A stretch of DNA of 64,000 nucleotides, from assembly GCA_964016875.1 (NCBI GenBank), contig OZ024720.1, forward strand, positions 37,415,106-37,479,105, written 5' to 3'. Of the stretch, positions 34,921 to 45,129 are shown piece by piece. A program made the translations under genes and the position numbers. The DNA comes from Fallopia convolvulus. Its lineage: Eukaryota > Streptophyta > Magnoliopsida > Caryophyllales > Polygonaceae. The notes under the pieces are model-generated. The model saw only the letters and a list, made by a program, of their open reading frames with translations, was not told the origin of the DNA and made no database searches. Numbering within the stretch: the first letter of the stretch is position 1; each line of letters begins with the position of its first letter.

Positions 34921-36919
34921 TGTAACACCCCGTCTTTAAATAGAGCGCTACTCGGTAGTAGACCTTACTAGGTACTACCTAGGCTAGTTTGAAAACGAGT
35001 TCACTTGCATCTTGCAACTCGGGCACGACGAGAAAACACGAATAAAACATCCAACCGATATTTATAAAATCCAAGTATAGAAAACATGCATTAAACCCAA
35101 AACAACATAATTTACAACGCTTCCTAGAAACATTTCATTAACATATCACTACCCTTTCTTTATCAAAACAACGCATTATTCGAAAGATAACAAAAAGTAT
35201 ACCACCATTTCTCCCAACCGAACCCATCCTAATGACACAACCTTCAACGATCTGTTCCATCACTCGGCCGAGGTTCCATCATGGGTCCCTTGTCTTTACC
35301 TGAAACTAAAATAAAAACAAGTCCCCGAAGGGTCAACTACCATTCTAATACAAGCTAGAATCCATACGGTACTAATAAGACGTTTAAAAACCAATCAAGT
35401 ACCTAACACACACACCTGCAAGATTCACCTGGATACAACACATATCAATTCTAAATTCATACTTAACTTCCCCATGATTACACATACAAACAACACATCA
35501 CCCATACATAAACAAACAAACCACACATACACACATTCCTACACATAAGTCCAAACACAACAATACAACAATCTGCTTTCCATTCCATTCCATGGCACTT
35601 ATCAAACCTACGCCCCAGGTGCCGAGGCGCGACCTCCCACCCTTCACAATTCCATCCTTCTAACCCCGGGTCAAGCCTCCTCGGGAGCACTTTCCCAAAA
35701 CACAGATAACTTTACTTTTGAAGGGGCACGATTCTCTGTCACAGAACCATACGTAGCCGTCACTTCAACCCAGAGGACTACGCACATGGCCATGCCGAGA
35801 ACGGTACCAGCACAGAGAAAATATTCGAAAACTTCACATTCAATGAAAGGCCAATGAAATCCTTTTCACACATATCATACACAAGTAAACCTTTTTCATT
35901 AAACAATCACTTAGGGACTAGTTCCCCAAACCAATCCTACAAGCACCACATGAAGTCTAACAAGTATTGAACAACAACTGAGCAAGTCGTAAACGACTTA
36001 CCTTTAGGACGAATTTCCAACGCCAAGAAACCACTAATTATCATACAACGCGAAACCCTGTCTAAGACAGATAGCCTGTCTTTGCCCTTCATCTCTGATC
36101 ACAACCTAGGACTCACGCTCCTATATGCATATATAAACCCCAATGAATAATAATAGCCTTTTAACTCTTACAAACTCTAACTCTAAAATCAACGAAAAGC
36201 CAGGATGCTTTATAACTTCTTTTGTATAATTCCAAATCCCTTAAAACTTGACATGAATATACTAGATATATAAAAGAACATTTTTCTAGTTCAAACCTTT
36301 CTGAAAAACTGGATTAAAGGTCTCCCTAATATCATTACAAAACAATACCCTAAAATTACTCTGAAATCTTTTACTGATTATAAATCCGATATCAAAAACA
36401 CCCTTTGAAAGCCATAAATCAACCGATTTCCAATTCAAAATCAATTATAAACCCAGATCTGGAAAAATTAGTAAAATCTAAACAAACAATTAACTAATTA
36501 AAACTTACCAAATAACGCCTGAACTCCAAAATCCGACCCGACGAACGAATCCCGCACCGGGCTTATTTCCTCCTCCCTCCCTCCCTCCCTCCCTTCCTCC
36601 TCCCTCCCTCCCTCCCTCCCTCTCTCCCTCTCTCCCTCTCTCTCTCTCACTCTCTCCCTCTCTCCCTCTCTCTCTCTCCCCCCTTTCCTTCCTCTAGACC
36701 TTCTGCTGGTGAGAATGGTACAAAACATGTACATATATATATATGTAAAAGAGGGAGGCGGTTTATCTTTGTAAAAATTTACGCTTTCTACCCTCAAATC
36801 TCCTTTACTATAAATTTTACCCTGAAATAATTAATAATTACTTTTAACTTAAAAACTTTTTTTTAAATATAATTTTCTAAAATACAAAATAAAATATTAA
36901 AATATTCCTGAATATTACA
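34921..36919 (-). repeat. 3' LTR of Tekay-like element (1,999 bp)
   Basis: Plus-strand ends are TGTAACACCCCG and AATATTACA, so the termini are TGTAA...TTACA. On the minus strand it follows the polypurine tract directly. It includes an almost pure pyrimidine tract at 36566-36695. No genes are supported; a short ORF over the pyrimidine tract encodes low-complexity RGE sequence and is not called. Confidence 0.9.
36566..36695 (+). repeat. 130-bp polypyrimidine tract in LTR
   Basis: CCCT and CTCTCC repeats run for about 130 bases on the plus strand with one purine interruption (A at 36649). The element's own strand is therefore a GGGA/GAGAGG-rich polypurine run. Confidence 0.95.
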
Positions 36920-36920
36920 T

Positions 36921-36932
36921 TCTACCCCCTTA
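36921..36932 (-). other. Polypurine tract of Tekay-like element
   Basis: On the minus strand TAAGGGGGTAGA lies next to the LTR start TGTAATATT. Confidence 0.8.
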
Positions 36933-37133
36933 TAGAAAGTTTCGTCCCGAAACTTCCCGAGGTATATGAAACGAACACATTACGTTGCTTAGTTTTTCAC
37001 ACAAGTCAATAACACGTAATTCGTATCATCAGAAAACTACAAGCAACCCTCAAACAAGTCAAGCACACAAAGTCAAGTAAAACAAAACACACAAATAGTT
37101 ACAACTACCCGTAACTATAACCCTTGATCACCG

Positions 37134-38515
37134 CTAACTCTTATTCTCAAACGCCCCAACTAAAATCGGGTACAACTCAGGATAGCTCTCTCTTATTCTC
37201 GTTTCAGTCTCCCAAGTTGCCTCCTCAACTCCTCGTCGGGACCACTGAATCAACACGAGCTGTATCTCTTTATTTCGCAGCTTTTTCAACCGTCTACCTA
37301 GGATTGCTATTGGATGTTCTTGGAAAGTATGATCTGGCTCAATCTCTAACTCTTCATAGTTGAGCCTATGACTAGGATCAGGCACATACTGCCTCAACTG
37401 CGACACATGAAAAACAGAATGTACTCCTTCTAAAGTTGGTGGTAGTGCCAACTTGTAGGCTACCTCGCCTACCCTCTTGAGAATTTCAAATGGCCCGATG
37501 TACCGAGGACTCAACTTTCCTTTCACTCCAAATCTTCTAACCCCACGAGTCGGCGATACTCTCACCCAAACATGTGCTCCTACCTCGAATTCCAATGGAC
37601 GTCGCCTCTTATCTGCATAAGATTTCTGACGACTCTGTGCTGTCAACATACGTTCTCGAATCAATGCCACCTTTTCAACTATTTCCTGAATCATTTGAGG
37701 CATTCCATCTACAACGTCTCATGGATCATCCCAACATAGAGGTGTCCTACATCTCCTCCCATATAAAGCCTCATATGGTGCCATCTGAATTGAAGAGTGC
37801 CAACTATTATTATATGCAAACTCAACCAACTCCAAGTGATCAGACCAGTTTCCTCCCCAATCCAACACACATGATCTCAACATATCTTCCAGTGTTTGAA
37901 TTGTCCTCTCCGATTGGCCATCTGACTGCGGGTGATAAGCAGTTGTGAAATGTAGCTTGGTGCCTAAAGCTTTATGCACTTTTTGCCAAAAATTGGAGGT
38001 AAACCGCCCATCACGATCAGAAACAATCGTTTTGGGCACTCCATGTAATCTCACTATTTGTTTTATGAACACCTCTACTAGTTGACTCACTAGCCAAGTC
38101 TCTCTAATGGGCAGAAAACGAGCAGTCTTAGTCAGTCTGTCCACGACAACCCATATTGTATCGTGTCCTCTACTAATCCGCAGTCCGGTAACAAAATCCA
38201 TGGAAATGTCCTCCCACTTCCATTTTGGAACTGGAAGTGGTTCGAGCATTCCACCTGGTCTTTGGTGCTCTATTTTTACTTGCTGACACACCTGACACTT
38301 TGCTACAAATTTTGCTACATCATGCTTCATTCCATCCCACCAGTAATATTGCTTCAAGTCCTTGTACATCTTACTAGCTCCCTGGTGGATTGAATAAGGA
38401 GTAGCATGATCCTCTTGTAATATCTTTTGTCTCAATTCCTCATCTCGAAGTACACATAATCGACCATTCAATCTCAAAGTACCATCAACATGTTCTTCAA
38501 AAGCAGATGCCTCTC
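37134..38515 (-). pseudogene. Integrase and chromodomain, Tekay-like pol (3' part)
   Basis: The minus-strand frame runs from the CRM-like insertion at 38515. It shows an HHCC-like zinc region (GASKMYKDLKQYYWWDGM...CQVCQQVK), the catalytic core with the DDE landmarks MDFVTGL, SDRDGRF and SDGQSERTIQ, then a GPF/Y module (RYIGPFEILKRVGEVAYKL). The chromodomain comes last (HPIAILGRRLKKLRNKEIQLVLIQW...EEATWETE, about 37170-37330). A TGA at 37719-37721 splits the frame just after CWDDP; otherwise it is continuous to 37134. The first zinc histidine context reads YSIHQG rather than the usual YSIHPG. Chromodomains in this class are thought to guide integration to heterochromatin. Confidence 0.9.
38511..38515. 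other. Target-site duplication CTCTC, left of CRM-like element
   Basis: Repeated at 57012-57016. Removing the insert restores the Tekay pol reading (RGE followed by ASAFEE). Confidence 0.95.
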
Positions 38516-38706
38516 TGATGCAGTGAAGCCTTCCATGTCTCCAACCGACGTCGATGAGTTGATTCGAGTGCCTTCTGACGGACCAATTACAAGAAGTCGA
38601 GCTAAGAAGATTGCTCAAGGCACAACAACGATCTTGGTTCGATTGGCAGCGGTTATTGAAGAGCCTAGCAAGGCGAAGTGGGTCTCGTGCATGCGACATC
38701 AATTGA
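38516..38706 (+). repeat. 5' LTR of CRM-like element, first piece
   Basis: 191 bp including the ATTGA target site of the copia element. It codes in one frame for DGPITRSRAKKIAQG, the pol tail motif. At the position where the 3' LTR has a TGA stop (55894), this copy has CGA. Confidence 0.92.
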
Positions 38707-39763
38707 TGTTGGGACGTTGTTGGGACCTCTGGTTCTAAGCAACGGATCAACGATTCACTTCTCTTTAAGTTTTGATAATGACAAATACCATAGGGAACTA
38801 ATGTGGTTTGTTCAAGTATTTCTAAGGAACACAGGTATAGCCAAGAACTCCTATGAATGACAAAGCCACTACTGGCCACAATGAAGAGTTTCCATCAAGG
38901 GAACTCTGAAGAGGAAAGTTCCCATGAAGTGGGAACTCCCAGAAACAAACAAGAAAACACAAGCTTACAACGATGAAGAGTTTCCATCAAGGGAACTCTG
39001 AAGAAGTCAGTTCCCATGAAATGGGAACTCACATGTGAAGACAACGACCGTTCAGCGCAGATCGCGGGATTCTGTCTCAGACAGCCAGAGGGAACAGTCT
39101 GAGGATCAGACTGTCACGCTTGATCCAACGGTCCGATTGATTCAAGAAGTTGACCTAGTTCAAACCAAAGTCACATGTGAAGAAAGTACAACTTGGGCAT
39201 CAAGCAAAGGGCATTTTGGACACAAACGAAAGATGCGTCTGCCCAAGACAAATGGACTATAAAGCCAAATGAATAGTACTCGGTCTGAGTACTTCTCCCA
39301 GAACATACAAACACCCACATCAGAGAAAAGAAAGAAAAGGAAGAGAAGTCCTCGCCGGCGAGTGTGTGATCTCGACGACGGTGAAGCTGAAGTTCCCTGG
39401 AGCAAGGGAACTGAGAAGTCAGCGTAAGGTTTGAGTTACTTGTGTTTTGCTGTTGTGAGCTTAGGAACTCAGTTGAGAGGATTTACTAGTGTTGCTAGAG
39501 TTAGGAAGAACTTGTAGGAACAGAGAAGTGTAAATCCGGCTGTGTAACTAAGGAACAAAGCAATCAATATAAGTAAGTCATTCAAAATCCTCCAAGCGGA
39601 GGTAGAGGTTTACCCATACAACTAGTTGGTTGTAGTGGGGTTCCTCTATAAAGGAACTGTGCCTTTCACTGTTTTTATTACTTGCGATTATTTACTTCCG
39701 CTGCCTTGGGAACAACTTAATTGCCAGTTCCCAAGCTCACTGCTAACCGATTACGATCCAACA
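38707..39763 (+). repeat. 5' LTR of copia element (1,057 bp)
   Basis: Starts TGTTGGGACG and ends GATCCAACA. Near its 5' end two similar blocks (38880 and 38973) each hold a perfect hairpin of AGTTCCCA/TGGGAACT type: 38917-38937 (8-bp stem, 5-base loop) and 39009-39029 (9-bp stem, 3-base loop). Confidence 0.95.
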
Positions 39764-39765
39764 AT

Positions 39766-39778
39766 TGGTATCAGAGCC
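39766..39778 (+). other. Primer-binding site, initiator-Met tRNA type
   Basis: TGGTATCAGAGCC, two bases after the LTR end. Confidence 0.95.
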
Positions 39779-39815
39779 AGCGCTCTAGATTTGTGTTAGC
39801 ATCGCAGGTGCCAAA

Positions 39816-41756
39816 ATGGCTCAGGAACTTACTCAGGTGGGGAACAATACCAGCAAGCCGCCAAGGCTTATAACAGGAAGATTTGAAAGCTGGCAACGCG
39901 ACATGAAAGATTGGATGCGTGGCCAAGACTACCAAGCCTGGTGCGTCATCGAAAGTGGGAACTTCGAAATCGATCCAGCTATTGTCAACGATCTCTCAAA
40001 GTGGGGTCCCAACGAGTACAAGTGCATGGAGGCAAACTACAAAGCAAAACAGTATCTAAAAAGGTCCATGTGCGTACAAGATTGTGACAGGGTTGCCAAC
40101 CTTGACACAGCCAAGGAAATGTGGGAAGCCATCCAACAAATGCACGTTGGGAACTCAGATCTCAGAGAAGATCTTCAAATGAACGCAAAGAGGGAGTTCT
40201 ACAACTTCCAAATGGAGATGGGAGAGTCCGTCGATAGCTACCAATCTCGGTTTGAAGGACTTTGCATTAAGATGGAAGGATTGGGGATCACAAAAGAAGA
40301 AATCACCCACAAAATGAAGGTCCAACAGCTCTTCAATGGATTGACTGGAGAATGGGCAAATGAAAGAACGATGTTCAAGGAAAACCCAGAAAATCGAACG
40401 CTTATGCTCCATCAAGTATTTGGAAAGTTAGTGGGACATGAGAAGAGGAAGATCGATGATAAGGAACAAAGTCGAGCTCATCGAGGGATTGCACTCAAGA
40501 TCGAAAAAATGCTCAAATCAACCCAAGAACAACATGAAGACTCCGAAGAAGAAGAGGATGAAGAGCTAGTCCTTGTGACAAGAGCTCTTCGAAATTTCTA
40601 CAAAGGAAAGTCTCAACGGAACAGTGGGAACTGGGGAAAGGGACAGAGTTCCCAAAGAAAGCCCACAGAGAAGGATCTCTCAGAAGTGACTTGCTACAAA
40701 TGCAACAGGAAAGGACATTTTGCGAAGGAATGTCCACAAGGAACTGAAGGCAGAAAGCAAGGAAAGAAGGCCTACATCGCTACTTGGAGCGATGATGAAG
40801 ACGAAGATCCTGAAGCATGGGCACTCCCAGACATGTGTGGCATGGCCATAGGAGAAACCACTGGGGAACAACCCAGTGAGGTAACCACTGAAACTGTTCT
40901 TGATTCCTTGAGTAATTATGAAAAACCTGAATTGTTGAAAATTCTTTCAAGTCTTGTTAAAGATAACATAAAACTGCAAAACAAGTTGGAAAAACAGGAA
41001 CACATAAATTCTCAATTAGTTGGTCTTGAGCCCTGTCCCAACTGCATATCCCTTCTAGAAAAACTCAAGTCCCATGTGTCTCACATCGTAGATCTAGAAA
41101 GAGAAATCAAAACTTTAGAGAAAGATGAGAACACCCTCCTGCAAAACCTGAGTAAGACTCCCGAACATCCTGAAGCCTCTAGTTCCCAAATTAAGTTTGT
41201 CCCAGCCAGACATGGCATAGGATACAAAGGTGAGTGCTCCAAGAACAGAAAGTCACCCCTGAGCGAACATGAGATCCATGAGTGTAGGGCCTTAGAACTC
41301 CAGTGCGAGAAACAGAAAAATGCTCATCTCGAGGAGAAAATCAGGGTCCTAGAGAGTGGAAACAATGGTGAGAAAGACTACTATACTGGGAACTCTGGAC
41401 ATAGAATCTATGTCAAAATTGCTAAGGGAAATGGGTCTCGAGTGTACAACAAAGAAACCATGGATAGGAACCGTATACAGAGACCACACCCAAAATACTA
41501 CCTGGGAGAATACTACAAGACATGTTGGCACTGTGGTGCTCATGGGCACTACAAGGATGCATGTCCCAAGAAGAGAGCCCAAACCCCTAGAAGCCATGAG
41601 TTCCCAAACAGACAAAAACGTCATGCTCATCACCAAAGGAACTCCAACTCTCAAAATTCCAAAGACATCAACATTTCTGACTATATCTTGAATGAAAATG
41701 TTTTCCCTTGCAAGGGACCTGGCAAGAGTCATCTTGCTTGGGTCTCAAAACACTAA
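39816..41756 (+). CDS. Copia Gag (646 aa), SIRE/Maximus-like
   Basis: The ATG at 39816 lies 53 bases after the LTR. Residues 10-230 are a copia Gag core (RFESWQRDMKDWMRGQDYQAW, AKEMWEAIQQMH, YNFQMEMGESVDSYQSRFEGL). A zinc knuckle CYKCNRKGHFAKEC is near residue 293, an acidic coiled-coil segment spans about 370-530, and a second knuckle-like CWHCGAHGHYKDAC is near residue 570. It ends at TAA 41754-41756. The pol frame is different and opens only at 41770, immediately after TTTGTAG, so Gag-Pol is not made by simple readthrough; see the intron-like signals at 40881 and 41769. Gag length well above the roughly 300 residues of small copia elements fits SIRE/Maximus. Confidence 0.93.
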   Translation: MAQELTQVGNNTSKPPRLITGRFESWQRDMKDWMRGQDYQAWCVIESGNFEIDPAIVNDLSKWGPNEYKCMEANYKAKQYLKRSMCVQDCDRVANLDTAKEMWEAIQQMHVGNSDLREDLQMNAKREFYNFQMEMGESVDSYQSRFEGLCIKMEGLGITKEEITHKMKVQQLFNGLTGEWANERTMFKENPENRTLMLHQVFGKLVGHEKRKIDDKEQSRAHRGIALKIEKMLKSTQEQHEDSEEEEDEELVLVTRALRNFYKGKSQRNSGNWGKGQSSQRKPTEKDLSEVTCYKCNRKGHFAKECPQGTEGRKQGKKAYIATWSDDEDEDPEAWALPDMCGMAIGETTGEQPSEVTTETVLDSLSNYEKPELLKILSSLVKDNIKLQNKLEKQEHINSQLVGLEPCPNCISLLEKLKSHVSHIVDLEREIKTLEKDENTLLQNLSKTPEHPEASSSQIKFVPARHGIGYKGECSKNRKSPLSEHEIHECRALELQCEKQKNAHLEEKIRVLESGNNGEKDYYTGNSGHRIYVKIAKGNGSRVYNKETMDRNRIQRPHPKYYLGEYYKTCWHCGAHGHYKDACPKKRAQTPRSHEFPNRQKRHAHHQRNSNSQNSKDINISDYILNENVFPCKGPGKSHLAWVSKH

Positions 41757-41769
41757 CTTTTCTTTGTAG
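40881..41769 (+). other. Candidate intron joining gag to pol (889 nt)
   Basis: The 3' end at 41752-41769 has a CTAAC branch-point-like word, TTTTCTTT and GTAG. The gag stop codon is part of the CTAAC. A donor GAG|GTAACC at 40880/40881 falls on a gag codon boundary, and the acceptor falls on the first pol codon, so removal gives one continuous frame. A stronger-looking donor AAG|GTGAGT at 41230 would give the wrong frame. Prediction only. Confidence 0.35.
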
Positions 41770-44700
41770 GTGGCTGTGAGAGGGAACAGTACATGGTTCA
41801 TAGATAGTGGATGCTCGAACCATATGACAGGAAACAAGGATATCCTCATCTCACTCCACACTCATGCCGAAGGAGGCCACGTCTCATTTGGCAACAAGAA
41901 CAAAGGAGAAGTTATTGGAAAAGGAGAAGTGTTGCTCAACAAATCCATCAAAGTCAGCAACGTAAATCTGGTAAAGGATCTGGGATATAATCTGTTGAGT
42001 GTCTCCCAGATGTGTGATCAAGGAAACAACATCGTTACTTTCGACTCAGATGAATGTCTCGTCATCAACAAAAAGACCAACAAAGTAATTCTGAGAGGAA
42101 AAAGATACAACAATGTGTATGTGGTGGACACCATCTTTGAACCACCAATGAAGCTGTGCCTTGCGAGTTCCCAAGATGATACGGAACTCTGGCACCGAAG
42201 ACTAGGACATGCTGGTGTGAATCAAATCCTAAAGCTTTATCTACAGGATCTGGTCATTGGTCTTCCACGAATCAATCTCGAAGGAGTCAAAATGTGTGAA
42301 GCATGTGTTCGAGGGAAACAGACCAGGATCTCCTTCAAACCCAAGAAGGTGGTAAGCACAACCAGGCCCCTGGAGTTAATTCACATGGATCTCTGTGGTC
42401 CCATGAGAACAGCTAGCTACGGTGGAAAAAGGTACATGTATGTTTTAATTGATGATTTTTCAAGATTCACCTGGGTTATTTTCTTGAAGGCAAAGTCACA
42501 AGCGCTTGAAGAATTTGAGCCCTTCATCAAAAGAACAGAAGTAAGCTTGGGGCTGAAACTGAAAGCAATCAGATCTGATCACGGAACTGAGTTTCAAAAC
42601 TCGGAGTTCCTAAACTTCTGTGAACAGAATGGGATCTCTCACAACTTTTCAGCTCCTCGTACTCCTCAGCAAAATGGAGTGGTCGAGAGAAAGAACAGAA
42701 CTCTGGAGGACATGGCTAGAACCATGATAATCGAAAGTGGAGTTCCTGAGTACTTCTGGACTGAAGCAATCTCCACAGCTACATACATCCTAAATCGAGC
42801 CATGACAAGGCCCCTGATCAACAAGACCTCCTATGAGCTCATCAAAGGGAGAAAACCAAACATCTCACACTTGAGAACATTTGGTTGCACGTGTTTTGTT
42901 CATAACAACGACAAGGACAATCTTGGAAAATTCGACCCCAGAAGCGACGAAGGGATCTTCCTGGGATACTCATCACAAAGCAAAGCTTACAGGGTCTACA
43001 ATAAAAGAACCAAGAAGATAGAGGAAAGCATTCATGTCGTCTTCAATGAAAAGTTTGTAAAGATGGGAACCAAGATCCAAGGGAAGGGAACTCTGTTCAA
43101 GCTAGTTAGACATGAAGACGATGATGATGACGAGGATGAGCCAAGAAAAAGGGATGAAGACTATCCAAGTGCAAGCAATATCCCGCAACCAGGGAACAAC
43201 GACGAAGGTCCAACCCTCACTGATCAAACCTTCCTCGAGGCTCCTTCCTCAGAAGAACCACAAGACACCTCCAACTCAGTCGAGGTCCCCTCTTCAGGGA
43301 ACAACTCTGCTGTCCCCCAAGACAATACCTTGCCAAAATCAAGTATTCAAGGGGAACAAAAAGGAAACCTGCCAGAAATCTCTGAAGAAACATCAAATGA
43401 AGAAGCTGGAGATGAGAGTTCCCATGACAAAGAAACATCGACTGAGGATGATACACATGCAAAGGAACTCACTCATATAAGAACCTTTCAACAAAGGAAG
43501 GACCACCCTCTTGAGAACATCATTTCCCCTCTTGTTAAAGGTGTGCAGACTCGTTCCTCTCTCAATAATTTTTGTGCTTTTAACGCGTTTGTTTCAATGG
43601 TGGAACCCAAAAATATCAAAGAAGCATTAAAGGACCCAGATTGGATTCAAGCCATGCAAGAGGAACTCCACCAATTCGAGAGAAACAAAGTTTGGAAGCT
43701 AGTTCCTAAGCCCAAAAACAAGAACATCATAGGAACCCGATGGTTTTTTAGGAACAAGCTCGATGATACTGGAGCTGTAGCAAGGAACAAGGCTAGGTTA
43801 GTAGCACAAGGATACAGGCAAGAGGAAGGGATTGACTACGATGAGACCTTCGCACCAGTTGCCAGGATCGAGGCAATCAGACTCCTCATCGCCTATGCTG
43901 CTCACAAGGGATTCAAACTTTATCAAATGGATGTGAAAACAGCCTTCCTAAATGGACATCTCAAGGAAGAAGTGTATGTGGCCCAACCTCCAGGATTCGA
44001 AGATGAGAAAATGCCCAACCATGTCTATTTCCTGGAAAGGGCCCTTTACGGACTCAAACAAGCTCCCCGAGCTTGGTATGACAGGTTTGCTCAATTCCTC
44101 TTGTCCCATGGATACCTTCGAGGTTCCATAGACAAGACTTTGTTTTTAAAGAAAGAGTCTAAAGACACTTTGATTGTGCAAGTATATGTTGATGACATTG
44201 TTTTTGGAGCAACTAACGAAACTCTTGTAGAAAAATTTAAGGACCTCATGAGCAGTGAGTTTGAAATGAGTCTCATTGGGGAACTCACGTTCTTCTTGGG
44301 ACTTCAAATATCCCAAACAAAGGAGGGAACAAAGATCCATCAACAGAAATACATCAAGGAAATGCTCGTGAAGTATGGGATGGAACATTCAAAGCCCATT
44401 GACACTCCCATCTCACCAAATTCAAGGCTAAATGCAGATGAAACAGGTATCAGTGTGGACCAAAGGAACTATCGAGGTATGATCGGGTCCCTTCTCTACT
44501 TAACAGCTAGTAGACCTGATATCATGTTCTCCGTATGTCTTTGTGCTCGTTTTCAAGCTAACCCTAAGGAATCACACCTGAAAGAGGTGAAGAGAATTTT
44601 CAGGTATCTCAAAGGGAACAATAACTTGTGCCTTTGGTATCCAAGGAATAGTTCCCTTGAGCTCATTGCATACACAGATGCTGACTTTGCAGGGCACTTG

Positions 44701-45129
44701 GTTGACAGAAAGAGCACTTCAGGAATGGCCCAGTTCCTAGGGTCTTGCTTAGTTTCGTGGGGATCTAAAAAGCAAAACTCAGTGGCACTCTCCACAGCTG
44801 AAGCTGAATATGTGGCTGCCGCATCATGCTGTTCTCAGGTTCTATGGCTTAAGTCACAACTCCAGGATTACGGTATGTCTTTTGGCCCAGTTCCCATACT
44901 CTGTGATAACACTAGTGCCATAAACATTTCCAAAAATCCTGTGCATCATTCTAGAACTAAGCATATTGATATAAGGCATCAATTTCTACGTGACAATGTT
45001 GAGAATGGGAACATTTCGATGGAACACTGTAGAACTGAAGAGCAAATTGCGGATATTCATACCAAAGCTTTAGACAGATGTCCCTACCAGCGTTTTCGAA
45101 TGCTTCTAGGGATGATAACTCTAAACTAA
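41770..45129 (+). CDS. Copia Pol: protease, integrase, RT, RNase H (1,119 aa)
   Basis: The frame opens with GTG right after an in-frame TAG. The order protease-integrase-RT-RNase H defines Ty1/copia. The protease active site is WFIDSGCSNHMTG (residues about 9-21). Integrase zinc region: LWHRRLGHAG...CEACVRGKQ; core landmarks: HMDLCGPM, SDHGTEFQN and PQQNGVVERKNRTLEDMAR. RT shows YQMDVKTAFLNG and YVDDIVFG (near residue 806). RNase H shows YTDADFAGHLVDRKSTSG and ends with HIDIRHQFLRD and DIHTKAL. There is no internal stop. The translation start is unresolved: a Gag-Pol fusion by splicing or recoding is expected, because protease needs to arrive with Gag. Confidence 0.96.
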   Translation: MAVRGNSTWFIDSGCSNHMTGNKDILISLHTHAEGGHVSFGNKNKGEVIGKGEVLLNKSIKVSNVNLVKDLGYNLLSVSQMCDQGNNIVTFDSDECLVINKKTNKVILRGKRYNNVYVVDTIFEPPMKLCLASSQDDTELWHRRLGHAGVNQILKLYLQDLVIGLPRINLEGVKMCEACVRGKQTRISFKPKKVVSTTRPLELIHMDLCGPMRTASYGGKRYMYVLIDDFSRFTWVIFLKAKSQALEEFEPFIKRTEVSLGLKLKAIRSDHGTEFQNSEFLNFCEQNGISHNFSAPRTPQQNGVVERKNRTLEDMARTMIIESGVPEYFWTEAISTATYILNRAMTRPLINKTSYELIKGRKPNISHLRTFGCTCFVHNNDKDNLGKFDPRSDEGIFLGYSSQSKAYRVYNKRTKKIEESIHVVFNEKFVKMGTKIQGKGTLFKLVRHEDDDDDEDEPRKRDEDYPSASNIPQPGNNDEGPTLTDQTFLEAPSSEEPQDTSNSVEVPSSGNNSAVPQDNTLPKSSIQGEQKGNLPEISEETSNEEAGDESSHDKETSTEDDTHAKELTHIRTFQQRKDHPLENIISPLVKGVQTRSSLNNFCAFNAFVSMVEPKNIKEALKDPDWIQAMQEELHQFERNKVWKLVPKPKNKNIIGTRWFFRNKLDDTGAVARNKARLVAQGYRQEEGIDYDETFAPVARIEAIRLLIAYAAHKGFKLYQMDVKTAFLNGHLKEEVYVAQPPGFEDEKMPNHVYFLERALYGLKQAPRAWYDRFAQFLLSHGYLRGSIDKTLFLKKESKDTLIVQVYVDDIVFGATNETLVEKFKDLMSSEFEMSLIGELTFFLGLQISQTKEGTKIHQQKYIKEMLVKYGMEHSKPIDTPISPNSRLNADETGISVDQRNYRGMIGSLLYLTASRPDIMFSVCLCARFQANPKESHLKEVKRIFRYLKGNNNLCLWYPRNSSLELIAYTDADFAGHLVDRKSTSGMAQFLGSCLVSWGSKKQNSVALSTAEAEYVAAASCCSQVLWLKSQLQDYGMSFGPVPILCDNTSAINISKNPVHHSRTKHIDIRHQFLRDNVENGNISMEHCRTEEQIADIHTKALDRCPYQRFRMLLGMITLN

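Noticed and set aside
36498..36797. 99-aa RGE-rich ORF in the Tekay-like LTR
   Set aside because: Translation of the pyrimidine tract; low complexity only.
38487..38706. A third, truncated copy of the CRM-like element to the left of the copia insertion
   Set aside because: The CTCTC duplication and the LTR start at 38516 show that this is the first piece of the 5' LTR, not a separate copy.
38516..38879. N-terminal extension of the minus-strand integrase frame
   Set aside because: These codons lie in the CRM-like and copia LTRs; the frame is open across the junction by chance. The real pol frame continues at 57012.
41230..41769. Strong-looking intron from AAG|GTGAGT to TTTGTAG
   Set aside because: 540 nt long, so it keeps the gag frame and does not reach the pol frame; the GAG|GTAACC donor at 40880 fits better.
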